Source: Afipia sp. (GTDB lineage Bacteria > Pseudomonadota > Alphaproteobacteria > Rhizobiales > Xanthobacteraceae). From it: DNA of 42,870 nt. A program made the translations under genes and the position numbers. Within the stretch, counting starts at the first letter, position 1; the number at the start of each line of letters is the position of its first letter. The stretch is taken from positions 1 to 42,870 of the forward strand of contig JAFVHU010000015.1 of NCBI GenBank assembly GCA_017474385.1, in the 5' to 3' direction. This document shows positions 30,060 through 37,797 of this stretch, in pieces. A model generated the notes under the pieces. The model was given only the letters and a program-made list of their open reading frames with translations, ran no database searches and had not been told where the DNA came from.

Positions 30060-30069
30060 GACCCCTCAC

Positions 30070-30121
30070 TACGAAATATCGTAATCGACTTACGAATAAT
30101 CGTATATCACGAAATTTCGTA
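30070..30121. promoter_or_regulatory. Three tandem palindromes, candidate enhancer (UAS) for sigma-54 activator
   Basis: Three 14-bp inverted repeats follow TACGA-N4-TCGTA: 30070-30083, 30091-30104 and 30108-30121. The third starts with C, not T, but has the perfect core ACGAAATTTCGT. Centres are 21 and 17 bases apart. They end 56 bases upstream of the -24 box and begin 11 bases upstream of the activator's own ATG. The geometry suits oligomer binding by the Fis-type domain and autoregulation of the activator gene. Confidence 0.75.
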
Positions 30122-30177
30122 GCCGACAATATTACCGCTGCGGCGCAGACACATCGATAAACCGCGCAAAACGGCAG

Positions 30178-30193
30178 TGGCACGCGGTTTGCG
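30178..30193 (+). promoter_or_regulatory. Sigma-54 (-24/-12) promoter of cyanate operon
   Basis: TGGCAC (30178-30183), five bases GCGGT, TTGC (30189-30192) matches the RpoN consensus TGGCAC-N5-TTGC exactly. GG and GC are at the right spacing. Transcription would start near 30204, about 20 bases before the ATG at 30226. This matches the presence of a divergent sigma-54 activator gene. Confidence 0.88.
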
Positions 30194-30225
30194 TAGTGGA
30201 TTGAAACGCCCATGCAGGAGGTTTC

Positions 30226-31608
30226 ATGTCCACCTTCGACAATCCGTTCGATCCGAACCGCCGCCTCTCCTCTTTCGGCTGCGCTTGCGGCCGGCACACG
30301 AGCGAAGCCGAGCACGAAGCCGCGCTCCAGCTCCAGGCCGAGACCCCACAAAGCGACGAGCGGCGCTACGAAGGCGTTGTCGCCTCCGCCGTCATGCGCG
30401 CGATGTTTCCTCAGGATGCCGCGCGCCGCACATTTCTGAAGTCGGTCGGCGCGGCAACAGCCGTCGCCGCCGTCTCACAGTTCTTCCCCTTGAAGACCGC
30501 CACCGAAGTGTTTGCGCAGGGCGCACCGCTGGAAAAAAAAGATCTCAAGGTCGGGTTCATCCCGATCACATGCGCCACGCCCATCATCATGGCGAAGCCG
30601 ATGGGCTTCTACGAGAAGCAGGGTCTCAATGTCGAAGTGATCAAGACCGCCGGCTGGGCCGTGATCCGCGACAAGACCATCAACAAGGAATATGACGCGG
30701 CGCACATGCTCTCGCCGATGCCGATCGCGATTTCAATGGGCGCCGGCTCCAATCCAATTCCCTACACCATGCCCGCCGTCGAGAACATCAACGGTCAGGC
30801 CATAACCCTCGCCATCAAGCACAAGGACAAGCGCAACCCGAAGGACTGGAAGGGCTTCAAGTTCGCGGTGCCGTTCGACTACTCGATGCACAACTACCTG
30901 CTGCGCTATTACCTTGCGGAACACGGCATCGATCCCGACACCGATGTCCAGATCCGCGCAGTGCCGCCGCCGGAAATGGTTGCGAACCTGCGCGCCGACA
31001 ACATCGACGGCTTCCTCGGCCCCGACCCGATGAACCAGCGCGCGGTCTATGACGGCGTCGGCTTCATCCACATTCTGACAAAGGATATCTGGGAAGGCCA
31101 TCCGTGCTGCGCGTTCGCGGCCTCCAAGGAATTCGTCACCACGATGCCGAACACCTATGCGGCATTGCTGAAATCGATCATCGATGCGACGGCGTTCGCG
31201 CACAAGGCCGAGAACCGCAAACAGATTGCGGAAGCAATCGCGCCGGCGAACTATCTCAACCAGCCGCCGATCGTGCTCGAGCAGATTCTCACCGGCACCT
31301 TTGCCGACGGACTCGGCAACATTGTCACGCAACCGAACCGCGTCGATTTCGATCCATTCCCCTGGCAGTCGTTTGCAGTCTGGATCATGACCCAGATGAA
31401 GCGTTGGGGACAGATCAAGGGCGATATCGACTACGCCGGTATCGCGAGCCAGGTCTATCTCGCCACCGACACGGCGAAGCTCATGAAGGAAGTCGGCCTC
31501 ACGCCTCCGACAACAACCACGAAATCGTTCAGCGTGATGGGCAAGCCTTTCGATCCGGCAAAGCCTGAGGACTATCTCAAGAGCTTCAAGATCAGCAAGG
31601 CAAGCTGA
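30226..31608 (+). CDS. cynA: CmpA/NrtA-family ABC substrate-binding protein, probable cyanate binding
   Basis: The product is 460 residues. The Tat signal RRTFLKSVGAATAVAAVSQFF begins at Arg67, preceded by a 66-residue n-region with FGCACGRH (Cys19, Cys21, His24). The mature domain shows the NrtA-like VGFIPITCATPIIMAKPMGFYEKQGLNVEV and periplasmic binding-protein folds. It would bind its anion in the periplasm and hand it to the permease. The nitrate/bicarbonate/cyanate specificity cannot be read directly; cyanase in the same operon argues for cyanate. AGGAGG precedes the ATG. Nitrate or bicarbonate binding is the main alternative. Confidence 0.88.
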   Translation: MSTFDNPFDPNRRLSSFGCACGRHTSEAEHEAALQLQAETPQSDERRYEGVVASAVMRAMFPQDAARRTFLKSVGAATAVAAVSQFFPLKTATEVFAQGAPLEKKDLKVGFIPITCATPIIMAKPMGFYEKQGLNVEVIKTAGWAVIRDKTINKEYDAAHMLSPMPIAISMGAGSNPIPYTMPAVENINGQAITLAIKHKDKRNPKDWKGFKFAVPFDYSMHNYLLRYYLAEHGIDPDTDVQIRAVPPPEMVANLRADNIDGFLGPDPMNQRAVYDGVGFIHILTKDIWEGHPCCAFAASKEFVTTMPNTYAALLKSIIDATAFAHKAENRKQIAEAIAPANYLNQPPIVLEQILTGTFADGLGNIVTQPNRVDFDPFPWQSFAVWIMTQMKRWGQIKGDIDYAGIASQVYLATDTAKLMKEVGLTPPTTTTKSFSVMGKPFDPAKPEDYLKSFKISKAS

Positions 31609-31610
31609 GC

Positions 31611-32450
31611 ATGACCTCTTCGCTGAGATTTCGCGCGGCCGTGCTGTCGATTGCGATCTTCCTCGCCTTCATCGGCGCGTGGCATCTTGCCACGCGTGGC
31701 AGCGGGTCGGTCGCCACCATGAGTCCGGAATACGCAAAGCTGATGGGCGCGACGGCCACCCAGGGCAAATCGGCAATGCCGGGACCGCTTGATGTCGGTG
31801 CCAAGCTCTGGCAGCACATCAAAAGCCCGTTCTACGACAACGGCCCGAACGACAAAGGCCTCGGCATCCAGCTTAGCTATTCGATCGCACGCGTGCTGCT
31901 CGGTTACTTCCTTGCCGTGATTATCGCGATCCCGCTCGGATTCCTCATCGGCATGTCGCCGCTGATCAGCAAGGCGCTTGATCCCTTCATCCAGGTTCTG
32001 AAACCGATCTCTCCGCTCGCCTGGATGCCGCTGGCGCTCTACACCATCAAGGACTCCAACACCTCCGCAATCTTCGTGATCTTTATCTGTGCGATCTGGC
32101 CGATGCTGATCAACACCGCGTTCGGCGTCTCCGCAGTGCGCAAGGAATGGATCAACGTCGCCCGCACGCTTGAGGTCGGATCGATGCGCCGCGCCTTCAC
32201 GGTGATCTTGCCGGCGGCCGCGCCGACCATCCTGACGGGCATGCGCATTTCCATCGGCATTGCGTGGCTCGTCATCGTCGCTGCGGAAATGCTGGTTGGC
32301 GGAACAGGCATCGGCTACTTCGTCTGGAACGAGTGGAACAACCTGTCGATCACCAACGTCATCATCGCCATTCTGGTCATCGGTCTGGTTGGAATGATGT
32401 TCGACCAGATCCTTGCGCGGTTCACGCGCATGGTCACGTTCCCGGAGTGA
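31611..32450 (+). CDS. cynB: ABC transporter permease, cyanate/nitrate type
   Basis: The product is 279 residues. An N-terminal membrane helix (about 8-26) is followed by a periplasmic stretch and five or so further helices in a BPD_transp_1 fold. The EAA-like loop for ATPase contact appears as VARTLEVGSMRRAFTVILPAAAPTILTGMRI. It starts 2 bases after the binding-protein stop. It is homologous to NrtB/SsuC/TauC permeases and would move the anion across the inner membrane with the downstream ATPase. Confidence 0.9.
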   Translation: MTSSLRFRAAVLSIAIFLAFIGAWHLATRGSGSVATMSPEYAKLMGATATQGKSAMPGPLDVGAKLWQHIKSPFYDNGPNDKGLGIQLSYSIARVLLGYFLAVIIAIPLGFLIGMSPLISKALDPFIQVLKPISPLAWMPLALYTIKDSNTSAIFVIFICAIWPMLINTAFGVSAVRKEWINVARTLEVGSMRRAFTVILPAAAPTILTGMRISIGIAWLVIVAAEMLVGGTGIGYFVWNEWNNLSITNVIIAILVIGLVGMMFDQILARFTRMVTFPE

Positions 32451-32454
32451 CGCG

Positions 32455-33357
32455 ATGATCGAGAAATTCATCTCAATCGAAGGCATCTCCAAGCACTATC
32501 CGGCACCGGATGGCGGGAAGACGACGATCTTCGAGGACCTCTGGCTGTCGATGCCGCGCGGAGAGTTCGGCTGCGTGATCGGCCATTCCGGCTGCGGCAA
32601 GACCACCGTTCTCAACATCCTCGCCGGGCTCGACGAGCCATCTGAAGGCACGGTCATCGTTGACGGTCAGGCCATCGAAGGCACCAGCCTCGATCGCGCT
32701 GTGATTTTCCAGAGCCATGCCTTGCTTCCATGGCGCACGGTGATGGGCAACGTCGCCTATGCCGTCTCCTCGAAATGGCGCAAGTGGGACAAGGCGCGCG
32801 TCCGTGCCCACGCCCAGAAGTTCATCGATATCGTCGGTCTCACCGGCTCCGAACACAAACGGCCCTCGGAGTTGTCCGGCGGCATGAAACAGCGCGTCGG
32901 CATTGCGCGTGCGCTCTCGATCACGCCGAAGATCATGCTGATGGATGAGCCATTCTCCGCGCTCGACGCGCTGACGCGTGGAACGTTGCAGGATGAGGTT
33001 CGCCGCATTTGTCTGGAGACCGGCCAGACCGCCTTCATGATCACCCATGACGTGGATGAAGCGATCTATCTCGCCGACAAGATTTTCCTGATGACCAACG
33101 GCCCCGGCGCAGTGCTCGCGGAGGTTCTGGAAAACCCGCTGCCGAAGGATCGCGGCCGTATCGATCTTCACCGGCATCCTCACTACTACGCATTGCGCAA
33201 CCACATCGTCGATTTCCTGGTCACTCGCAGCAAGACCTTCGCAGAGACAACCAAGGATCATGATCCCCGCAACGTGCCTGTGGTTCGTCCCGGCTTCGCC
33301 GAGCCGGCAATCGTCACCACGAACACACCTATAGCCGGCCAGACCAGCGCGGCTTGA
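32455..33357 (+). CDS. cynD: ABC transporter ATP-binding protein, cyanate/nitrate type
   Basis: The product is 300 residues from the ATG at 32455, 4 bases after the permease stop. The frame extends 14 codons upstream but those residues overlap the permease gene. Walker A GHSGCGKT is at 43-50, the Q-loop in VIFQSH, signature LSGGM at 140-144, Walker B MLMDEP at 161-166, and the switch His in ITHDVDEAIYLAD. The C-terminal 45 residues beyond the ATPase core resemble those of NrtD-type proteins. It powers uptake with the two preceding gene products. Confidence 0.92.
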   Translation: MIEKFISIEGISKHYPAPDGGKTTIFEDLWLSMPRGEFGCVIGHSGCGKTTVLNILAGLDEPSEGTVIVDGQAIEGTSLDRAVIFQSHALLPWRTVMGNVAYAVSSKWRKWDKARVRAHAQKFIDIVGLTGSEHKRPSELSGGMKQRVGIARALSITPKIMLMDEPFSALDALTRGTLQDEVRRICLETGQTAFMITHDVDEAIYLADKIFLMTNGPGAVLAEVLENPLPKDRGRIDLHRHPHYYALRNHIVDFLVTRSKTFAETTKDHDPRNVPVVRPGFAEPAIVTTNTPIAGQTSAA

Positions 33358-33382
33358 CGGTCATAAAAACTGGAGAACAGAA

Positions 33383-33871
33383 ATGAAGCGATCCGACCTC
33401 ACCGAAAAGCTCCTCGATATCAAGCGCGAGAACGGATGGACCTGGAAGCACATCTGCGAGCAGATCGGCGGCCACTCCGACGCGCTGATCGTCGGCGCTA
33501 TTCTCGGACAAATGAAGCTTACCAAACCGCAGGCAGAGAATGCCGCAAAGCTGTTCGGCCTTTCCAAGGCCGAGACTGCGATGATCAACGAAATTCCCAT
33601 GCGTGGCGACGGCACATCGATGCCGCCGACCGATCCCCTGATCTATCGCTTCTATGAAATGGTGATGGTGAATGGACCGGCCTGGAAGGCGCTGATCGAG
33701 GAGGAATTCGGCGACGGCATCATGTCGGCCATCGATTTCGATTTTACAATGGAGCGCGTGGCGAACCCGAAGGGGGACCGCGTCAAGTTCGTGATGACCG
33801 GCAAGTTCTTGCCGTTCAAGTACTACGGCGCGACCGGCAACAACCTCGAATACGGCTACAAGGAAGCTTGA
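33383..33871 (+). CDS. cynS: Cyanase (cyanate hydratase)
   Basis: The product is 162 residues, near the 156 of the E. coli enzyme. The N-terminal POU-like helix-turn-helix domain (1-75) and the C-terminal catalytic domain are intact. The active-site residues Arg89, Glu92 and Ser115 (YRFYE and GDGIMSAID) match Arg96, Glu99 and Ser122 of E. coli cyanase. It converts cyanate and bicarbonate to carbamate and CO2, with carbamate breaking down to ammonia, and acts as a decamer in the cytosol. It is the last gene of the operon. Its stop codon is 1 base from the convergent otnK stop, with no terminator in between. Confidence 0.96.
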   Translation: MKRSDLTEKLLDIKRENGWTWKHICEQIGGHSDALIVGAILGQMKLTKPQAENAAKLFGLSKAETAMINEIPMRGDGTSMPPTDPLIYRFYEMVMVNGPAWKALIEEEFGDGIMSAIDFDFTMERVANPKGDRVKFVMTGKFLPFKYYGATGNNLEYGYKEA

Positions 33872-33872
33872 A

Positions 33873-35147
33873 TCACGGCATCAGGCGGATGGCGTCGTTG
33901 AAGAAATCCGGGCCGCCGAAATTACCGGATTTCAGCGCCGTCACCGCCTCGCCCTTGGTCCAACCCACGCAGCGGAGAACCGGCACGCCCGCAGCGATCT
34001 CCGGACCCACCAGGAACGCCGGGATGCCGAGGCGATCGACTACGGCGCCCGAGGTTTCGCCCCCGGCAATCACAAGTCGCCTCACGCCGGCAGCAACCAG
34101 ACCTTCACTGATCGCCGCCATCGCTTGCTCGATGGCGTGACCGGCAACGTCGCGTCCGTGCCTGGCTTGCAGCGCAGAGACCTGATCCGGCGTCGAACTG
34201 CTCGCGATCAGGACCGGCCCCTTGCCGAGATGCTCGCGCGACCAGTCGAGCGCGCGCTGAACCTCGGACGGTCCGGCCACGATCTTTTCGGGATCAAGCC
34301 GCAGCACCGGCATTGATTTCTCGGCATGCGCGATCTGCGCCAGTGTCGCCTGCGAACAGCTCCCGGCGAGACACGCCACGGGGCCGCCGATCGGCTTTTC
34401 GTTGGCCACGGCTGACGCCTCGCTCACCCGGCCCGATGCCACCAGCCCCCGCGCGAGCCCAAGCCCCATTCCCGATGCGCCAACGGACAAGCGATGATCG
34501 AGCGCGACCTGTCCTATCATCTCTAGTTCGGGATCGAATACCGCATCGATGATCGCGGCGTTGATGCCCTGCGCCGCCAATTCATGGAGGCGAGCGCGGA
34601 TCGCTTCAGCGTCCTTTGAGACGGCCGCAAGATCAACCAGACCGACTCTGGATTTACTCTGCCGCGCAAGCACCCGCACCAAATTGGAATCGTGCATCGG
34701 ATTGAGCGGATGATCCTTCAGCGGGCTTTCGTTCAGCGGCACACTGCCCACAAACAGGTTGCCCTGATAGACCGTGCGTCCCGTTCCGGGAAACGCGGGC
34801 GTCACCAGTACGATGGCATCGCCGGAATCGGCACGCAGCGCGTCCATCACTGGCCCGATGTTGCCCGCGTCAGTGGAATCGAATGTCGAACAGATCTTGA
34901 ACAGCACATGCGAGGCGCCCCGCGCCCGCAGCCACTTATCCGCCTCGCGAGAGCGCGAGACTGCCTGAGACGCTTCGATGGAGCGGCTTTTTAGCGACAC
35001 CACCACGGCATCGACATCGGGCAGCGCCAGCGCATCGTCGGGAACACCGATGGTCTGTACCGTCCGCAGCCCGCAGCGTGTCAATGTGTTGGCGAGATCG
35101 GACGCGCCGGTGTAGTCGTCCGCGATACAGCCCAAAGCCAGTGTCAC
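33873..35147 (-). CDS. otnK: Four-carbon acid sugar kinase (DUF1537), 3-oxo-tetronate kinase
   Basis: The product is 424 residues, the usual DUF1537 length. The N-terminal acid-sugar binding domain opens LGCIADDYTGASDLANTL with the conserved DDxTG (10-14). The C-terminal nucleotide-binding domain includes GPVACLAGSCSQATL and RRLVIAGGETSGAVVDRLG. The family phosphorylates 3-oxo-tetronate at O4 (Zhang et al. 2016). The ATG overlaps the otnI stop by 4 bases (35144-35147). With ltnD, otnI and otnC it makes a full pathway. Confidence 0.92.
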   Translation of the reverse strand: MTLALGCIADDYTGASDLANTLTRCGLRTVQTIGVPDDALALPDVDAVVVSLKSRSIEASQAVSRSREADKWLRARGASHVLFKICSTFDSTDAGNIGPVMDALRADSGDAIVLVTPAFPGTGRTVYQGNLFVGSVPLNESPLKDHPLNPMHDSNLVRVLARQSKSRVGLVDLAAVSKDAEAIRARLHELAAQGINAAIIDAVFDPELEMIGQVALDHRLSVGASGMGLGLARGLVASGRVSEASAVANEKPIGGPVACLAGSCSQATLAQIAHAEKSMPVLRLDPEKIVAGPSEVQRALDWSREHLGKGPVLIASSSTPDQVSALQARHGRDVAGHAIEQAMAAISEGLVAAGVRRLVIAGGETSGAVVDRLGIPAFLVGPEIAAGVPVLRCVGWTKGEAVTALKSGNFGGPDFFNDAIRLMP

Positions 35148-35935
35148 GCGCGCGCTCCGGTCTTCGCAGCGAAGGGCGCGAACCAGCCGAGACCTTCGAC
35201 CGTATTTCCTTTGGGCCGGTATTCGCAGCCGACGAAGCCGCCATATCCCAACCGGTCGAGTTCATCGAACAGGAACGGAAAGTTAAGCTCCTCGCTTCCC
35301 GGTTCGTTGCGCGACGGAACACTCGCGATCTGGATATGACCGATCATCGGCATCATCTGCCGCAGCGCCACCGTGACGTCGCCATGGACAATTTGCCGAT
35401 GATAGATATCGAACTGCAATTTCAGGTTGGGCATTTTCAAGTCGTTGATCACATCCGCAGCGAAATCGAAATCGTTCAGGAAATACCCAGGTACATCGCG
35501 GGGATTGATCGGCTCCAGCATGAGATCGATGTTTTCCCTGCCCAGCGCCTCGGCGGTCCAGGCCACGGACCGGCGAAACGCGTCGACTGCTTTCGAATCG
35601 CGGCGATCGGCAATGCCTGCCATCAGATGCAGCCGCTTGACGCCGGTGGCGGCGGCATAAGGCAGCGCCTGCTGGACGCTGTTCTGCACGTCAGCAAAGC
35701 GATCCGGCAATGCCGCAAAGCCGCGCTCGCCTTTGCTCCAGTCGCCCGGAAACAGATTGAACAGCGCTTGCGTCAGGCCATTGCTGTGAAGCCGTTCGCC
35801 GACTTCGTCAGGCGAATGCTCATAGGGAAAGAGGAATTCAACCGCTGAAAAGCCCGCTTTCGCCGCAGCGTCGAAGCGGTCGAGAAACGGTACTTCGTTG
35901 AACATCATGCTGAGATTTGCGGCAAAACGAGGCAT
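35144..35935 (-). CDS. otnI: 2-oxo-tetronate isomerase (hydroxypyruvate isomerase family)
   Basis: The product is 263 residues, an AP-endonuclease-2/xylose-isomerase-like TIM barrel. FAANLSMMFNEVPFLDRF opens the protein, LMLEPINPRDVPGYFL carries the first metal-binding Glu, and FDIYHRQIVHGD and CEYRPKG carry further ligands. It interconverts 2-oxo- and 3-oxo-tetronate. The close hydroxypyruvate isomerase (Hyi) assignment is an alternative by sequence alone, but linkage to a DUF1537 kinase, LtnD and OtnC points to OtnI. Confidence 0.9.
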   Translation of the reverse strand: MPRFAANLSMMFNEVPFLDRFDAAAKAGFSAVEFLFPYEHSPDEVGERLHSNGLTQALFNLFPGDWSKGERGFAALPDRFADVQNSVQQALPYAAATGVKRLHLMAGIADRRDSKAVDAFRRSVAWTAEALGRENIDLMLEPINPRDVPGYFLNDFDFAADVINDLKMPNLKLQFDIYHRQIVHGDVTVALRQMMPMIGHIQIASVPSRNEPGSEELNFPFLFDELDRLGYGGFVGCEYRPKGNTVEGLGWFAPFAAKTGARA

Positions 35936-35970
35936 TCGATCGTTCCGTTTCTTGTTGTTGCAACTTTGGT

Positions 35971-36876
35971 TTATTCACCTGGCAATTTCGTTCCGGTCAC
36001 ACGCGCATACATCCGCGCCACCGACGCGTCATCGTCGCGGCCCATGCCCGCTGCCGATGTCATCAGAAACATCTGCAATGCAGCGGCCGATACCGGCACC
36101 GGGAATTTCGCGGTTCGTGCCATATCCTGAATGATGCCGAGATCCTTGACGAAGATATCGACAGCGCTGCGCGGCGTGTAGTCGCCGTCCAGCACGTGGG
36201 GCATACGGTTCTCGAACATCCATGAATTCCCGGCGGACGCCGTGATGACCTCGTAGACCTTCGCGATGTCGAGTCCCTGTTTCGCCGCAAAAGCAATCGC
36301 CTCACTGGCCGCTGCGATGTGCACGCCTGCCAGAAGCTGATTGATCATCTTGAACGCCGCGCCCTGCCCGGGCTCGTCTCCGAGTTCGTAGAGCTTCGCG
36401 GACATCGCATCGAGCGCCGTCCTTGCCTTGGCGAATGCGGCCTTGCTGCCGGAGGCAAGGATGGTCAGTTCGCCTTGCGCGGCGCGCTGCGCGCCGCCGC
36501 TGATCGGTGCGTCGAGATAGTGCCGTCCGGTTTCTTCGAGCTGTTTCGCCAGGCGCCGCGCGACATCCGGATCCATCGTCGCAGACGATATAAAGACCGC
36601 GCCTTTCGGCAAGGTTTCCGCGACACCCTGCGCACCGAACAGGATGGCCTCGGTCTGCGCTGCGTTCACGACGACACTGACGACCGCATCGGCATCTTGC
36701 GCGACTTCGGCTGGCGACGTCGCCCCCCTGCCACCCTCCGCGACGAGGCGCGCAACTGTTTCCGGCGCAACATCACAGCCCGCGACATCGAAGCCGGCCC
36801 GCCTGAGCGACAGCGCCATGCCAAGGCCCATCGAACCGAGACCGATGACCCCAACGCGTCCCACTTTTTCGGACAT
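35971..36876 (-). CDS. ltnD: L-threonate dehydrogenase (beta-hydroxyacid dehydrogenase family)
   Basis: The product is 301 residues from the ATG at 36876, which has GGGAGAG upstream. The 45 in-frame codons further upstream lack family residues and overlap the divergent gene region. The cofactor motif is GVIGLGSMGLGMA (9-21). The substrate segment is DAPISGGAQRAAQGELTIL and the catalytic Lys is in AAFKMINQLLAG. It oxidises L-threonate to 2-oxo-tetronate, the first step of the pathway completed by otnI, otnK and otnC. D-threonate or tartronate semialdehyde reductase activity are alternatives within the family. Confidence 0.88.
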   Translation of the reverse strand: MSEKVGRVGVIGLGSMGLGMALSLRRAGFDVAGCDVAPETVARLVAEGGRGATSPAEVAQDADAVVSVVVNAAQTEAILFGAQGVAETLPKGAVFISSATMDPDVARRLAKQLEETGRHYLDAPISGGAQRAAQGELTILASGSKAAFAKARTALDAMSAKLYELGDEPGQGAAFKMINQLLAGVHIAAASEAIAFAAKQGLDIAKVYEVITASAGNSWMFENRMPHVLDGDYTPRSAVDIFVKDLGIIQDMARTAKFPVPVSAAALQMFLMTSAAGMGRDDDASVARMYARVTGTKLPGE

Positions 36877-36896
36877 ATCTCTCCCTATTTTTGCTT

Positions 36897-36917
36897 GTTC
36901 GTACATTGGTGTCGAAC
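36897..36917. promoter_or_regulatory. Inverted repeat in ltnD-otnC divergent spacer
   Basis: GTTCG (36897-36901), 11 bases, CGAAC (36913-36917) lies 20 bases upstream of the ltnD ATG in the spacer shared with otnC. It is a candidate operator for an unlinked regulator. It is short, so chance is possible. Confidence 0.3.
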
Positions 36918-37012
36918 GGTTACGGGCTTGGTAGCACGGCCCCGCGGCACATCCAAAATGGCGTTTGAGCCATCTCGAAAACCGTGAGAAAAGGCGACTT
37001 GAGGGCCCCACA

Positions 37013-37681
37013 ATGACAGAAACACAGCTTCGGGATCAGATTTGCCGGTTCGGCCGCTCGCTGTTTGAGCGGGGTCTGACCCCGGGATCGTCAGGAAACA
37101 TCAGCGTCCGCCTTGACGACGGGGGCTGGCTGGTGACGCCGACCAATGCGTCGCTCGGGTTTCTGGATCCGGCCCGCATCTCGCGGCTGAATGGATCGGG
37201 ACGCCTGTTGTCGGGCGACGCGCCCACCAAGGAAATTCCCTTGCACGCAGCCCTCTACGAGACGCGGCACAACGCGCGCGCTGTCGTCCATCTTCATTGC
37301 GCTCACTGCGTTGCCGTATCCATGCTGCCCGATATCGATCCGCAGGCGGCGTTACCGCCGCTGACGCCCTATTATGTGATGCGCTGCGGCGCGACGGCGC
37401 TGTTGCCCTATTACCGCCCCGGCGACGCGGCAGTCGCCGACGCGATCCGGGGTCTTGCCGGCAAGTATTCGTGCGTGATGCTGTCCAATCACGGACCGGT
37501 GGTCGCCGGCGATACGCTGGAAGCCGCCGTGTTCGCCATGGAAGAACTCGAAGAGACCGCAAAGCTCTATCTGATACTGCGCGGCATGAATCCGCGTGCA
37601 TTAACGCCGGAGCAGGTCGCCGATCTGGTTTCGACTTTCCAAACGGCCGCGCCAGCCAGCAGCAAAAAAAGTCCAGGGTGA
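37013..37681 (+). CDS. otnC: 3-oxo-tetronate 4-phosphate decarboxylase (class II aldolase family)
   Basis: The product is 222 residues with the ATG at 37013; the frame runs 16 codons further upstream without family features. The class II aldolase/adducin fold shows LTPGSSGNISVRL (the phosphate-binding GNIS), a zinc site with VVHLHCAHCVAVS and LSNHGPVVAGDTL, and a conserved Glu near KEIPLHAALY. It decarboxylates 3-oxo-tetronate 4-phosphate to dihydroxyacetone phosphate. It is divergent from ltnD-otnI-otnK. The last 12 residues are a Ser/Ala/Lys tail. Confidence 0.9.
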   Translation: MTETQLRDQICRFGRSLFERGLTPGSSGNISVRLDDGGWLVTPTNASLGFLDPARISRLNGSGRLLSGDAPTKEIPLHAALYETRHNARAVVHLHCAHCVAVSMLPDIDPQAALPPLTPYYVMRCGATALLPYYRPGDAAVADAIRGLAGKYSCVMLSNHGPVVAGDTLEAAVFAMEELEETAKLYLILRGMNPRALTPEQVADLVSTFQTAAPASSKKSPG

Positions 37682-37715
37682 ACTCCGCGACAATACGGCA
37701 CGGGAAAGACGTGCA

Positions 37716-37755
37716 TCGTCACCGAAGCGTCACGGCCATGTAACGGCACTGACAC
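37716..37755 (+). promoter_or_regulatory. Candidate PhoB box: four half-sites at 11-bp spacing
   Basis: TCGTCAC (37716-37722), GCGTCAC (37727-37733), ATGTAAC (37738-37744) and CTGACAC (37749-37755) start exactly 11 bases apart. This is the periodicity and core (CTGTCAC-like 7-mer plus 4 bases) of PhoB-binding direct repeats. It ends 42 bases before the ATG of the phytase-like esterase. The first two copies start with GTCAC in place of TGTCAC, so similarity is partial. Confidence 0.5.
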
Positions 37756-37797
37756 ATAGAACTCCGACAAGCAGCGCATGTCTTGAAGGAGGATTCT

